Notes: generated by a model from the letters alone, not told the origin. A DNA stretch of 64,000 nt from Janthinobacterium sp. GW456P (GCF_002127655.1 NZ_NEHB01000005.1:116639-180638); one strand, 5' to 3'; shown: positions 36,234 to 45,843, numbered from the stretch's first letter. Made by a program: numbers and translations.

Positions 36234-37061
36234 TCACTTTGGCGCAAGTCCATCGCCTTGCAATACGGGTAGCCACGCATCGTGCGCAATTTTTTCGAAA
36301 CCCGTCGACGTTGGATGAAGCTCGTTAGCCCAGTCGTCGTCATTTAAGGTGCCACGACTATCGACAAGACGAACTCGGCCGGGATAACGAGTGACCAGTC
36401 CATTCAACCGCAAAGTGAACTCGTCGATCAAAAAACGGATGCAGGAATTCTGCAGGTGGGTAGGTACGTTTGCGACTACTAGCGATGCTCGCAGCCATTT
36501 GCTTTCGGCACCAAAGATGCCTATACCTGTTGGCCGAGCATAGTCGTAGTTATGTAAATAGATCTTCGTTGGACCGCTTGCATTCTGCGTCGTATTCCAC
36601 GTTGCGCCAATTATCTTGTCGATAAGAGCGATGAAGCTTCCCGTCACCTTATTTAAAAATCGGTTCAGGCTTTGCTCATCATCACCGGATCGGTAGCAAG
36701 CTTCAGCCGAAGTGCAGGCGGAGCAGTCTTTTAGCAGCAGCGGGCGCATATCGGATAGGCCGGCGAAGTCGTTCCCTCCACCGCTTATGAAAACAGCCGA
36801 CAAAGAATCCCCATGTAGTTGTAATGCGGTCTGGATTCTTCTTTTATAGGTTCCGTAAACATAATCGTAGGCTTCGGCACCGTTATTTCCGTGCGCTAGA
36901 ATGTAATGCTCCTTTTTTTCAACCAAATTTCCTAATTTGCTTAATAATGAGCCGCCAGGAAGAGGATACCAGAACCAGCTGTCGCCAATTGCTAATATTG
37001 ACGGCTGATGAAAATCGTTCTGCATCATGGCCTCATCCCAATAAACATTTTTGTTGTGCAT
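36234..37061 (-). CDS. SGNH/GDSL-like hydrolase (275 aa)
   Basis: A 275-residue protein with the SGNH blocks: ILAIGDSWFWYPLPGG (nucleophile Ser in GDSW), HGNNGAEAYD, SGGGNDFAG, and ANELHPTSTGFEK with the likely catalytic His. It has no signal peptide and also a Cys-rich loop (DCSACTSAEAC). Substrate unknown. The ATG giving MHNKNVYW has CTGGAGA upstream; a start 12 codons earlier has none. Base composition is clearly more AT-rich than the neighbours, and the gene sits in the strip beside tRNA-Leu, so it was probably acquired. Confidence 0.75.
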   Translation of the reverse strand: MHNKNVYWDEAMMQNDFHQPSILAIGDSWFWYPLPGGSLLSKLGNLVEKKEHYILAHGNNGAEAYDYVYGTYKRRIQTALQLHGDSLSAVFISGGGNDFAGLSDMRPLLLKDCSACTSAEACYRSGDDEQSLNRFLNKVTGSFIALIDKIIGATWNTTQNASGPTKIYLHNYDYARPTGIGIFGAESKWLRASLVVANVPTHLQNSCIRFLIDEFTLRLNGLVTRYPGRVRLVDSRGTLNDDDWANELHPTSTGFEKIAHDAWLPVLQGDGLAPK

Positions 37062-38083
37062 GATAATTTCTCCAGTATGAACCATTTTTGAATTCATGCT
37101 TAGGATTCTTGCTGAAAGGCGGACAGATCCCTAAGCATTACGCATAACGAATATTTTTCGCCTCTGGCGATGAGGTCAAGCAGGTGAGAATGTACGCAAA
37201 GCGCTTATGAGATTGTTCAATACTTTGTATTTTTATATTTCATTGTTATGATAAATAGCGACTGATTCTATTGCTGGCTTTGGTGTGTCTTCCTTAATTG
37301 GCTGAGTAATTTCTCAATCTGATAATTTGATGCTAAATTAAATTTCATTCCGGTACTATTTTTTTGAGGCTGTGTCTGTATATAATTTTCTTTTTGATGG
37401 ATTGTTAAGATCGGCTTTCTATTAGTCAGCAGAGAACTAATTAGGTTCATTTTTTGGATTCGAATGGCGCCACCGGCCTTGACGCCGCCGTGAGGCTGCT
37501 TGAACAAGCTGATGGTGCTCGCCAGCTCGTCCTCGCAGGCTTGCATCGCCCCTGCACGGCCATGGTCAGCCGGTTTTCTAGAGAGCGTTTGACGTCACTC
37601 TGCCGGCGGTGATGGCGGCGATCACGCCGTGGGTTAGGTGGTCTCTCGGGGAAAAAAACGATCAACAGTTCGCCCACGGTCCGCACCGACTAGGTGGACG
37701 TGCTGTCAGTGTGCCGCGCGGCCCATTTCAGCAGGGGGGAGCCTCGTACTGCTTTCAGAACTTGTCCCGGTAGGGCGGCATGTGCTTTATCTCGGCCAGA
37801 TGCTGGATGTCCAGGCGACCGGCCGCGCCGGTTGACCGCGATGCGCTCGGTCAGGTCCAGCTGGAGCGAGATATCGACTGTTTCACGGTTGTTGAATTCG
37901 AACTTGAAGGCGATGCCGTGCTTGCGCGTTTTCTCATTGGTCATCCGGTCGAGCTGGTGAACTTTCAGCCAGGCGAGCAGGGCCACCATGATGGCGTTGC
38001 CAGCGCTATCACGGCGTAAATTTGGCGTAATCGCTACTGGTTTTTGTCGGGTTTAATCTGGATTAAGGGGAATGGCGGGACGT
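37062..38083. other. gene-poor strip with degraded coding remnants
   Basis: From 37100 to 37450 the sequence is AT-rich with no convincing gene. From 37440 to 37990 it becomes GC-rich. Minus-strand reading frames (37690-37989, 37447-37686 and 37268-37546) look partly gene-like (IAFKFEFNNRETVDISLQL; ACEDELASTISLFKQPHGG) but change frame and are cut by a TAG near 37688. This is best read as the remains of one or more inactivated genes. No family is recognised. Confidence 0.45.
37447..37989 (-). pseudogene. possible frameshifted gene remnant
   Basis: Two consecutive frames (37690-37989 and 37447-37686) are separated only by an in-frame TAG. A third frame (to 37268) appears to continue the second after a shift near 37540. 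None has a ribosome-binding site. The product is not recognised, so the call rests on the interrupted coding pattern alone. Confidence 0.3.
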
Positions 38084-38131
38084 AAAAAAAGCCACTAACT
38101 CATTGATTTTATTGAGTTTAATGGCTTTTTC
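38084..38131 (-). terminator. terminator of tRNA-Leu
   Basis: A long hairpin (AAGCCATTAAACTCAAT / ATGAGTTAGTGGCTT on the minus strand, with one mismatch) is followed by a run of Ts. It ends the tRNA transcript 23 bases past its CCA. Confidence 0.8.
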
Positions 38132-38153
38132 GATGTTTCTGAATTCTGTGCGC

Positions 38154-38240
38154 TGGTGCCCGGAGCCGGAATCGAACCGGCACGCCCTTACAGGCGGGAG
38201 ATTTTAAGTCTCCAGTGTCTACCAGTTTCACCATCCGGGC
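38154..38240 (-). tRNA. tRNA-Leu (anticodon UAA)
   Basis: An 87-base class II tRNA including an encoded CCA. The acceptor stem is GCCCGGA/TCCGGGC. The anticodon loop reads CTTAAAA with anticodon TAA. The variable arm is long (CGCCTGTAAGGGCG) and the T-arm is CCGGTTCGATTCCGG. All stems pair. Its 3' end points to the AT-rich strip at 36.2-38.1 kb. Confidence 0.97.
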
Positions 38241-38294
38241 AGCGCGGCGAGATTCTAGCACAGGTGATGCGCATCACGCCATCTTGTGTCTGAG

Positions 38295-38329
38295 CCGCTC
38301 TGTCCGGTTTGCGCCGGACAGAGCGGTTT
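38295..38329 (+). terminator. 13-bp hairpin between tRNA-Leu and the TonB receptor gene
   Basis: CCGCTCTGTCCGG and CCGGACAGAGCGG pair across five bases and are followed by TTTT on the + strand. It lies 14 bases past the receptor stop codon. On the minus strand no U-run follows, so it may act mainly as an mRNA-stabilising 3' end for the receptor gene. Confidence 0.6.
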
Positions 38330-38342
38330 TAGCTACCCGCCA

Positions 38343-40631
38343 TCAGAACGTCGCCTTGAACTGCACCCCATACGTGCGCGGTTCGTTGACGATGCCTGTC
38401 AGGTTGTCGAAATCGATCGCGCCCAGCGACTGGATCTGGTTGGTGATGTTGCGGCCGTACGCGGAGAGTTCGTATTTGTCCCATTTGTAGCCGACACGCA
38501 AACCGCCTTCGAGCAGTTCCTTGGCCTTGTATTCCTTCGCTTCATACAGGAAGAAGTTGTAGCTGGTGCGGTAGGCCCAATCCGTGTAGGCGTAGAACTC
38601 GCCGTTGGCGAGGGGAATGCTGTACTTTAATGTGAAGTTGGTTTGCCATTCCGGCGCGCGCGGCAGCGGGTTGCCGTCGATGTAGGCCGTGCCCTTGAAC
38701 GGGCCCAGCGGGTCGGTCACGGTGCAGCCGCTGGCCGGGTTGTTTTGCGCGTTGCCGCAGCTTTGCACAAACAGTTTCTTGTCCTGGATTTCCGTGTGGT
38801 TGTAGCTGCCGCCCAGGGTCATGCTGAGCGAATCGCTGAGATTCGCCTGGAAATCGAGTTCCACGCCGCGGCCCGTGGCCTTGTCTGCGTTGATCAGCTG
38901 GTTCATGTTGACGGCGCCGCTGCCAGCCGTCAGTTGCTTGTCCTTCACGCGGTACTGGAATATGGCCAGGCTCAGGCGCGCGCGCTTGTCGAACAGGTCT
39001 TGCTTGATGCCCGCCTCGACGGACAGCGCTTTCTCGGCGCCCGCGAACGAGGGGCGGTCGGCCAGGCCGTTCAGGCGGCCCTGCATCGACGGCGCGCGGT
39101 AGCCGGTGGCGATGCGCGCGTAGGCATTGGTTGCCGGCGTCAGCACATACGTGCCGCTCACGTCCCAGCTGATGTTGTGCGAGGTGTCGTTCAGGTTGAA
39201 AGGGCCGGCCGTGGTCGCTTCCACCCGCTTGGCCGAGAAATCCTTCTTGTCGTTCGTGTAGCGCAGGCCGGCGCGCAGCTTCAGGGCATCGGAGACCGTG
39301 TAGTTGAGCGAGCCGAAGGCCGCGTACGACTTCGAGCTCTGGTTTTGCGTTGCGTAGTTCGGGCTTTGCGGGTTGCCGGGCGCCAGGCTGTTGAAGCCGA
39401 TGCTGTCGATCTGGATATCTTCCTTGAAGTAGAACAGGCCGCCTATCCATTGCAGCGGACCGCGGGCAGACGATTCGGCGCGGAATTCCTGCGAAATCTG
39501 CTTGTGGTTGGGGATCACGTCGGCCGTTTCCACGAAGAACGGGATGAAGCCCGGACCCATCGGCGGCGCGGACACGGCGCCATAGCCGCCGTCGACGTCG
39601 GCGCGGCTGAAGAAATCGAGCTTTTCGTAGCCGGTGATCGAATGCAGGGTGACACCGGGCAAGTCCCATTTCAGGCGCATGCTGGCGCCCTTGGTTTTCA
39701 GGTGCTGGCGGTTGATGCCGTCGGTCGGGTAGTTGTCGTAATCAAAGCCGTCGACCAGGTCGTTCGTTCCCTGTTTCAGGATGTTGGCGCGGAACAGGGT
39801 GGCCGTGCCGTCGAGGTTGCGCGCATGCACGTTGAACAGGGCCGTGAAGTCGCGCGTGGGCTTGACCAGCACCTGCAGGCGGGCGGCGCTGTCTTCATAG
39901 CCTTCGAAGTCGCGCGTGCCGGTGGGGCGCGGGTTGTGCACGCGGTCGTCGCGGCGCTGCGTCTGGCCGGAAAAGCGCAGGGCGACCGTGTCGCTGACGG
40001 GCACGTTGAACGCGCCTTCCAGGTTCTTCATGCCATCCTTGCCGAAGCCGCCGCTCAGGTAACCTTCCGTCTTGAAGACGGGCTTGGCGGAATCGAACTT
40101 GATCACGCCGGCGGGCGAGTTACGGCCGAACAAGGTGCCTTGCGGGCCGCGCAGCACTTCGACCTGATCCACGTCGAACACGGGAAAGCCCTTGAGCATG
40201 GCGTTTTCCTGCACCACGTCGTCCATCACCAGGCCCACCGGCTGCGAGGCGTTCAGGTCGAAGTCGGTATTGCCCAGGCCGCGAATGTAGAAGCGGGGGA
40301 AGGTGCGGCCGTAGTCCGATTCGACGGACACGCTGGGCGAGCGGCTGTTGAGGAAGCGGATGTCGGCGCCGCCTGCCGTCAGCGTGTCGAGCTTGTCGCC
40401 CTTCAAGGTGGCGATGGACATCGGCACGTCCTTGATGTTTTCCGCGCGCCGCTGTGCCGTCACGATCACCGTTTCCAGCTGGCCAGGACCGGCCTGTGCC
40501 GCCGGAGCGGCAGGCGCGTCGGCGGCTGGCGCCGGGGCGCTATCCTGTGCCATCGCCTGCAGCGGAAAGGCGGCGCTGATTGCCAGGGCAATCAGGGTGT
40601 GGCGTACTGTGCTGGCATGCGGTGTCATCAT
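38343..40631 (-). CDS. TonB-dependent outer-membrane receptor
   Basis: A 762-residue receptor. It has a signal peptide ending in QAMAQD, an Ala/Pro-rich linker, and a TonB-box-like ETVIVTAQRR. The plug domain (residues about 55-170) contains YIRGLGNTDFD and VEVLRGPQGTLFGRNSPAGV, and a 22-strand beta barrel ends in the aromatic F (VQFKATF). Barrel features (SFNAHARN..., GLRYTNDKKDF) are those of the broad CirA/FecA-like class that includes siderophore and glycan receptors. No sigma/anti-sigma pair or periplasmic partner is adjacent, so the ligand is open. The start is the first of two ATGs, 8 bases after AGGAG. Confidence 0.9.
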   Translation of the reverse strand: MMTPHASTVRHTLIALAISAAFPLQAMAQDSAPAPAADAPAAPAAQAGPGQLETVIVTAQRRAENIKDVPMSIATLKGDKLDTLTAGGADIRFLNSRSPSVSVESDYGRTFPRFYIRGLGNTDFDLNASQPVGLVMDDVVQENAMLKGFPVFDVDQVEVLRGPQGTLFGRNSPAGVIKFDSAKPVFKTEGYLSGGFGKDGMKNLEGAFNVPVSDTVALRFSGQTQRRDDRVHNPRPTGTRDFEGYEDSAARLQVLVKPTRDFTALFNVHARNLDGTATLFRANILKQGTNDLVDGFDYDNYPTDGINRQHLKTKGASMRLKWDLPGVTLHSITGYEKLDFFSRADVDGGYGAVSAPPMGPGFIPFFVETADVIPNHKQISQEFRAESSARGPLQWIGGLFYFKEDIQIDSIGFNSLAPGNPQSPNYATQNQSSKSYAAFGSLNYTVSDALKLRAGLRYTNDKKDFSAKRVEATTAGPFNLNDTSHNISWDVSGTYVLTPATNAYARIATGYRAPSMQGRLNGLADRPSFAGAEKALSVEAGIKQDLFDKRARLSLAIFQYRVKDKQLTAGSGAVNMNQLINADKATGRGVELDFQANLSDSLSMTLGGSYNHTEIQDKKLFVQSCGNAQNNPASGCTVTDPLGPFKGTAYIDGNPLPRAPEWQTNFTLKYSIPLANGEFYAYTDWAYRTSYNFFLYEAKEYKAKELLEGGLRVGYKWDKYELSAYGRNITNQIQSLGAIDFDNLTGIVNEPRTYGVQFKATF

Positions 40632-41065
40632 GAAACGGCTCCTGTCGGTCAAGGTTGTTGGGGCATGCAAGCTGGCGCTGGCCAGCTGAACGAAAAATCA
40701 TGCTAGCACGGGAAATTTTGGTATTCATGCCATTTTCCAACGATGGCTATTCATATCCTTTTCGACTCAATACGCGAGTAAAATCGTATTTGTCGTCAAT
40801 ATCTGGCGGGTGCATAGTGGAGTGCCGGCAGGCTTGTGCGGCAACAAAAGAGGCTGGACAGAACGACGAGGTTTCCTGCGGAGGCGCAAAAAAGCATGCG
40901 CCGTTTCGGCGTAGTAGCGGGATCCGGGGCGGCACAAATACAACAGTTGCCGCGGATTTTTATGGGAGGGGCGTGTTGTTGCAACGCGACAGGGGAGGCC
41001 GGCTGCGGCTCTCCCCTGTGCGTGTGACGCGGGGCATGCGCGGCCGCATGCCTCTCTCTCTCTGC
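40632..41065. other. intergenic region with two hairpins behind the chemoreceptor gene
   Basis: No credible gene. Two strong inverted repeats lie downstream of the chemoreceptor stop: 41033-41052 (GGCATGCG / CGCATGCC, 4-base loop) and 40989-41019 (ACAGGGGAG / CTCCCCTGT). Neither has a U-run on the minus strand. The remainder is the upstream region of the TonB receptor gene, with no obvious Fur-type or other operator that I can name. Confidence 0.5.
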
Positions 41066-42790
41066 TTAAAACTCTTCCCAGTCGCCGGCCGTCACGGCTT
41101 CCGCTTGCGGCGCACGGGCTTTTGCCGGCGCCGCTTGGCGCTTGGCGGGGCTGGTGGCGGGCGCCGGTACCAGGCGCAGCGGCTTGGCGCTGGCGCGTGC
41201 CGGGGCTGGCGCGTGCGCCGCCACCTGGCTGTCATGCGTCTTGAAGATGCTCACGGTTTGCACCAGGTGGCCGGCCTGCTCGCGCAGCGATTCGGCCGCC
41301 GCCGCCGCTTCTTCCACCAGCGAGGCGTTTTGCTGCGTGACGCTATCCATCTGGGTCACCGCCTGATTGATCTGCTCGATGCCGGTGGACTGTTCCTGGC
41401 TGGCCACCGTGATTTCAGCGATGATGTTGCTGACGCGGGCGACGCTGGCAACCACCTCGGACATCGTCGTGCCCGCCTGCGCCGCCAGCCTGGAGCCCGC
41501 GTCGACGCGGCTGACGGAATCGTCGATGAGCGCCTTGATTTCCTTGGCCGCGCTGGCGCTGCGCTGGGCCAGGCCGCGCACTTCGGTCGCCACGACGGCA
41601 AAGCCGCGGCCCTGTTCGCCGGCACGCGCCGCTTCCACGGCGGCATTCAGGGCCAGAATATTGGTCTGAAAGGCGATGCCGTCGATGACACTGATGATGT
41701 CGACAATCTTGCGCGACGATTCGCTGATCAGGTCCATGGTGCCCATCACTTGCCCCACCACGGCGCCGCCCTTGCTGGCGACGTCCGATGCCGTCGTGGC
41801 CAGCACATTGGCTTCACGGGCATTTTCCGCATTCTTGCGCACGGTGCTGGTGAGCTCTTCCATCGACGAAGCGGTTTCTTCCAGCGAACTGGCTTGCTGT
41901 TCCGTGCGCAGCGACAGATCGCTGTTGCCGCTGGAAATTTCCGCGGCGGCAAGGGAAACGGTGTCGGAATCCTGGCGCACGGACGACACTACCGTGGTCA
42001 GCGACTCCTGCATGCGCTGCAGCGCCGACAGCACGCTGGCGGTATCGTGCGGTGCAACGTTGAGTTTGCCTGTCAGGTCGCCGCCGGCCAGCAGGCTGAC
42101 GGCGTCGCACAGCTGCTTCGGTTCGGCGCCCAGCGCCTTGAGCAGGCTGCGTGTGATGAGCCAGCCCGCGAGGCCTGCCAGCACGATGGACAGCAGGCTG
42201 GCGCCGATGAGGATATTCCGGTTGAGAATGTAGCGCTCGTTGTCTTCCTGCAAGATGGCGGTAGAGCGCTGGTCCGTCAGGGCGAAATATTCATCGCTGG
42301 CGGCGACGAGGGCGGCCAGCAGCGGGCGGCATTCCTCATTCATCTTGACGATGGCTTGCTCGGTTTTCTTTTGCAGCGCCAGGTCGACGATAGCCAGCGC
42401 CACGGGAGAATAGCGTTTTTCGATGCCGTCGATCTTGTTGACTATGGCGCGCACTTCATCCGATACCTCGGGCTGCTGTGTCAGCTGCAGCAGATGCTGC
42501 ATGTTCTTGACGACCTCGGCCTGCGCATGCAAGACCTGTTTGCGTTCGCTCTCCAGGTCTTCCGGCTTGGTGACGAGCACCAGATTCCTGGCCGCCACGG
42601 CACGCATGTCAATCGCGTCACGCACGCGGTGCGCCGTATTGGCGCGGGCGGTGATGCCGTTGACATACTGGTCAAAACTGGTGTTGAAGTTGGAAAAGCT
42701 CCGCACGGACAGGATCGATATGCCAATGAGGAAAAAGACCAGCAGGCCGAAAGCCAGAGTGAGCTGGGTGCGTACGGTGAATTTATCCAT
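41066..42790 (-). CDS. methyl-accepting chemotaxis protein with 4HB sensor
   Basis: A 574-residue chemoreceptor. There is one membrane segment at residues 10-30, then a four-helix-bundle periplasmic domain to about 190, a second membrane segment ([21 protein letters not shown]), and HAMP to about 270. The signalling domain has the invariant hairpin tip [41 protein letters not shown] flexible Ala/Pro-rich tail ends in GDWEEF, a CheR/CheB-docking pentapeptide of the xWxxF type. The ligand is unknown. It is not in a che operon here. Confidence 0.93.
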   Translation of the reverse strand: MDKFTVRTQLTLAFGLLVFFLIGISILSVRSFSNFNTSFDQYVNGITARANTAHRVRDAIDMRAVAARNLVLVTKPEDLESERKQVLHAQAEVVKNMQHLLQLTQQPEVSDEVRAIVNKIDGIEKRYSPVALAIVDLALQKKTEQAIVKMNEECRPLLAALVAASDEYFALTDQRSTAILQEDNERYILNRNILIGASLLSIVLAGLAGWLITRSLLKALGAEPKQLCDAVSLLAGGDLTGKLNVAPHDTASVLSALQRMQESLTTVVSSVRQDSDTVSLAAAEISSGNSDLSLRTEQQASSLEETASSMEELTSTVRKNAENAREANVLATTASDVASKGGAVVGQVMGTMDLISESSRKIVDIISVIDGIAFQTNILALNAAVEAARAGEQGRGFAVVATEVRGLAQRSASAAKEIKALIDDSVSRVDAGSRLAAQAGTTMSEVVASVARVSNIIAEITVASQEQSTGIEQINQAVTQMDSVTQQNASLVEEAAAAAESLREQAGHLVQTVSIFKTHDSQVAAHAPAPARASAKPLRLVPAPATSPAKRQAAPAKARAPQAEAVTAGDWEEF

Positions 42791-43098
42791 GATGTCTCTC
42801 CAAAATACGTGGTGATGATTAGAAAGGGGGCTTGCGCGGGACGGGTGGCAGGCGCTTGCCTGGCGACGGGGCGTGCCCTGCGCAGTGCTTTTCTATCCAG
42901 AACACGGATTCGTGGTGTGAGGATGGAATCAACTAAAAAACCGATTTCAATAATTTATTTGTTTTATTTATTAAATTCATTGTTGCACAAAAAATTCATT
43001 AAATCAATGATATTTTGCGTGTCAAAAAACAACTTGTCGGCATGGATGCTGGTTCCTGCGCCGTTTGAGCGGGCATGGGACAGTATCCGGGGGGGGAA
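42791..43098. other. AT-rich intergenic region upstream of the chemoreceptor
   Basis: No ORF with a ribosome-binding site. The block from 42920 to 43030 is strongly AT-rich and probably holds the chemoreceptor promoter, but I cannot assign a sigma-28 or sigma-70 element with confidence. Confidence 0.4.
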
Positions 43099-43494
43099 TC
43101 AGTCGGGAATCGGCGTGCCCTGATGAAAAAACATTTGCCAGCGGCCATCGCGCTGCTTCCACAGCGAACTGCGCAAGCTGGCGCTGGCGGGCTGGGTGCC
43201 GTTGGGGTGGCGTTGCGAGCGGTAGGTAACCAAGGCAATATCGTCGGCCAGCAAGCGGGCCTGGAAATCGCTGATGCTGCGCTGACAAAAGTCTTCCGCC
43301 GGCAAGTCCGCCAGGGTGGCCGCGCGCGTCCAGAGATTGCCCGAGCTGCCGAACTCGACGAAGTCGTCGTCCAGCAGGGCCGCCAGTCTGGCCCTGTCGG
43401 CGCGCACCGCCTGGCTTTGCAGCGCCGCTTCCAGCGCCTGCAGGTGTGCCGCCAGGCTGTCCGGCTTACTGTCCTGCGCGTCGTCCATTGCCAT
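43099..43494 (-). CDS. NTF2-like / DUF4440 protein
   Basis: A 131-residue soluble protein with the SnoaL/DUF4440 pattern: helix (LEAALQSQAVRADRARLAALLDDDFVEFGSSG), then strands QARLLADDIALVTYRSQR and SSLWKQRDGRWQMFFHQGTPIPD. Such cone-shaped folds bind small ligands or act as minor enzymes; no role is assigned. It starts 7 bases after the upstream gene, so translation is probably coupled. An in-frame ATG two codons later and a longer start at 43533 are alternatives. Confidence 0.75.
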   Translation of the reverse strand: MAMDDAQDSKPDSLAAHLQALEAALQSQAVRADRARLAALLDDDFVEFGSSGNLWTRAATLADLPAEDFCQRSISDFQARLLADDIALVTYRSQRHPNGTQPASASLRSSLWKQRDGRWQMFFHQGTPIPD

Positions 43495-43501
43495 ATTCAG
43501 A

Positions 43502-43714
43502 TCAGATGGGAAATGCGCCCGCGCCCGATACATTCAGGCAGGCGACCTTGTCGCTGGAAAAGTACTTGATTTGTCCCAGGCCGATGGCGTAGCAGCCGTC
43601 GCTAAGCGGGGAAATGGGGCCGGTGAGTTTTTCACCGCCGACCAGGGTCACCACCCAGGGCGTGGTGGCCGGTTTGCCCGCGTGGGTCAGGGCGTGTTGT
43701 ACCAGGTCTGACAT
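43502..43714 (-). CDS. small hypothetical protein (70 aa)
   Basis: A 70-residue protein made almost entirely of beta strands (WVVTLVGGEKLTGPISPL and YAIGLGQIKYFSSDKVACLNV). It may be a small SH3- or Sm-like barrel. GGAGG lies 5-9 bases before the ATG. It is the first gene of a two-gene unit with the DUF4440 protein. Family not recognised. Confidence 0.65.
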   Translation of the reverse strand: MSDLVQHALTHAGKPATTPWVVTLVGGEKLTGPISPLSDGCYAIGLGQIKYFSSDKVACLNVSGAGAFPI

Positions 43715-43800
43715 GCTGCCTCCGTTGGAAATCAAAACCCGATGATAGCAGTGTCCGGTGCCGGATCGCCGCTGGATTGACGACACGAAGGGCGGGCGCT

Positions 43801-44313
43801 TTACGCGTCGGCCAGCAAGTTCTTTGGCAGGGCCACCGATACCAGCTTCCAGTGCCACAGGCCGTCGCGCGTCAGGGTCAGTTCGCCGATATGGCTTTTG
43901 CTGTGGGCGCGCTGCACCACCACGCTGTTCCACGAGGTGTAGCGCAGCCTGTAGTCGGGCTTGGTGTTGCGCTTGCGGCCGCTGATGTCGCTGACCTTGG
44001 CGATCGGGTTTTCGTAGCGGTCATTGAGCTTCATCAATGCGACGATGCCTTCGGGCATCAGCATGGTGTCGAGCAAGGGATCGATGACCTCGGGATTGAT
44101 ATCGTCGGCCACTTCCGGCGCCGAGAACAGGGTGTGCAGTTGCTGCCCCAGGCTGCCGCGCAACTGGGCCAGGTCGATCTGCGCGGCCAGCGCCTGCGTA
44201 TCTTCGTCCATGGTGGCCGCGCGGATCTTGTTCATGGTGAAGTACGGGCTGCCATAGAAGACGCCGGCCAGCGCGACCAGTACCGCTACAGCGAGAAGCA
44301 TCATTCTGTTCAT
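43801..44313 (-). CDS. DUF2939 membrane-anchored protein (copy 1)
   Basis: A 170-residue protein with an N-terminal anchor (MMLLAVAVLVALAGVFYGSPYF) and a periplasmic domain of the DUF2939 type: SPYFTMNKIRAATMDEDTQALAAQIDLAQLRGSLGQQL, a helical middle and a C-terminal beta part (LTLTRDGLWHWKLVSVALP). The second copy lies 116 bases upstream in the same direction. Function unknown. Confidence 0.8.
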   Translation of the reverse strand: MNRMMLLAVAVLVALAGVFYGSPYFTMNKIRAATMDEDTQALAAQIDLAQLRGSLGQQLHTLFSAPEVADDINPEVIDPLLDTMLMPEGIVALMKLNDRYENPIAKVSDISGRKRNTKPDYRLRYTSWNSVVVQRAHSKSHIGELTLTRDGLWHWKLVSVALPKNLLADA

Positions 44314-44429
44314 CGTGCAATCTCTCGGATGCCTGGCGACCCGGTGCGCCTGAGGTGTTGGCATTCTACATAATATTTCCCAAAATCAACATGGCGGTTT
44401 AAGTAAGTGTTGTTTTAGATCAAGTTTCC

Positions 44430-44876
44430 TTAAAGTAATTCCGGCGGCAGGGTAATGTCCATCAGTTTCCAGTCCCAGATGCCATGGCGGCGCAGCAGAA
44501 ACTGGCTGGCGGCGGGGCCGGCGTCGCTGCGCCGCAGCACCACTTCATTCCACGAGCGGTACGCCATGCCGAAATCGTGGCGCTTGCCATCGGCCCCCTG
44601 CTTGCCGTGCAAGATCAATACCGTGATGCCGGGCGGCGAGACGATGGCGTCGAGCATTTCCTTGAAATCATCGTCATTCGCCGTTTCGCCGGCCGCGCGC
44701 AGCTGGCGCGCCACGCTGGCGCGCACGGCGGGCAGGTCGGCGTGCTGCGCCAGGGTTTCCAGGCGCACGGATTTCGCCGCGATGCTGATGCGGTACATGG
44801 CGATGTAGGGGCTGACCCAGGTGAAGCCGATGGCGGCGACGGCAAAAATGATCGCGGTGGCGTACTTTCTTTTCAT
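44430..44876 (-). CDS. DUF2939 membrane-anchored protein (copy 2)
   Basis: A 148-residue relative of the previous gene. It has the same anchor plan (ATAIIFAVAAIGFTWVSPYIAMYRI), the AKSVRLETLAQHADLPAVRASVARQL segment and the C-terminal pattern LLRRHGIWDWKLMDITLP. The two copies share the SPY-x-x-MYxI / MNKI start and the WNxVVLxR / WNSVVVQR block, so they are a tandem duplication that has diverged. Function unknown. Confidence 0.8.
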   Translation of the reverse strand: MKRKYATAIIFAVAAIGFTWVSPYIAMYRISIAAKSVRLETLAQHADLPAVRASVARQLRAAGETANDDDFKEMLDAIVSPPGITVLILHGKQGADGKRHDFGMAYRSWNEVVLRRSDAGPAASQFLLRRHGIWDWKLMDITLPPELL

Positions 44877-44988
44877 GGTCCGTGTTTTTGTATGAGCTGT
44901 GCCGCCGTGATTTTACCCGGCCAGGCACGGCGGATGGTGTAGCATTCGTGCCGGCGCGGACCATCGCGCCGCAATATTGAGGACAACC

Positions 44989-45828
44989 ATGAATATCACT
45001 ATCAATCAGGTGCTGCAGTCGTATATCGACCCGCTCACCGCCAGCGAGTACGCGGCGCTCGAGCGCAGCCTGCTGGCCGAGGGCTGCCGCGATGCGCTGG
45101 TGTTGTGGAACGACGTGCTGATCGACGGGCATAACCGCTACGCCATCTGCCGCCAGCACGGCATCGAATTCAAGACCATCCAGAACACCAGTTTTAGTTC
45201 GCTCGACGACGTCATGCTGTGGATGATCGACAATCACCTGGCCCGGCGTAGCGTGTCGGACTTCCAGCGCGGCGTGTTGGCCCTGCGCAAGAAGGAAATC
45301 GTCGCCGCGCGCAGCCCGGCGCCCGTCAGCGCGGCGGACGCGCCCGATGGCGAAAACGCGCCCAAGCCCCCCATGAGCACGCGCGAAGAGGTGGCCAAGG
45401 CGGCGAGGTTGAGCAGCAACCAGATCAGCCAGATCGAGAAGATCCAGAAAGCCGCTTCGCCGGAACTGGTGGCAGCCGTCCGGTCTGGCACGATCTCGAT
45501 TAATGCCGCCGCCACCGTGGCATCTCTGCCGCCGGAAGAGCAGGTGGCGGCGGTCGCCGGCGGCAAGAAATTATTACGCCAGGCGGCCAAGGAAATCCGC
45601 GAACAGCGCGCCGCCACGCGCACGCCGCGCGAGCCGAAAGCGCCTCACGTTTCGCAGGATACGCCGGAGACGGGCAACGAACCATGGGCGGACAACGCGG
45701 CGCAGGCGCCGTCCGAAACGGAGCGCCTGCGCGGCGAGATCGCCACCTTGAAACAGCGGGTGGCGCAGCTGCAGGCGGAAAATGTGGAACTCAACCAGCG
45801 GATTGCCACGCTGATCGACGCATCCTGA
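44989..45828 (+). CDS. ParB N-terminal-domain protein with C-terminal coiled coil
   Basis: A 279-residue protein. Residues 20-80 match ParB/Srx-like N-terminal domains (LRDALVLWNDVLIDGHNRYAICRQHGIEF). An HTH-like KorB-type section follows (STREEVAKAARLSSNQISQIEKIQKAASPELVAAVRSGTISINAAATVASLP). Residues 235-279 form a coiled coil. Unlike true ParB it has no ParA partner beside it. It resembles stand-alone plasmid- or island-type regulators. GAGGACAACC precedes the ATG. The role is not known; a DNA-binding regulator is the likeliest. Confidence 0.75.
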   Translation: MNITINQVLQSYIDPLTASEYAALERSLLAEGCRDALVLWNDVLIDGHNRYAICRQHGIEFKTIQNTSFSSLDDVMLWMIDNHLARRSVSDFQRGVLALRKKEIVAARSPAPVSAADAPDGENAPKPPMSTREEVAKAARLSSNQISQIEKIQKAASPELVAAVRSGTISINAAATVASLPPEEQVAAVAGGKKLLRQAAKEIREQRAATRTPREPKAPHVSQDTPETGNEPWADNAAQAPSETERLRGEIATLKQRVAQLQAENVELNQRIATLIDAS

Positions 45829-45843
45829 GTATTGGAGTAGTTC

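Noticed and set aside
37638-38019. Plus-strand small ORFs in the strip before tRNA-Leu
   Set aside because: They overlap each other in different frames, lack ribosome-binding sites and show no domain; the strip reads as degraded.
42838-42858. Sigma-54-like TGGCAGGCGCTTGC near the chemoreceptor
   Set aside because: The GG-to-GC spacing is 9 rather than 10 and the element is on the strand opposite to the gene.
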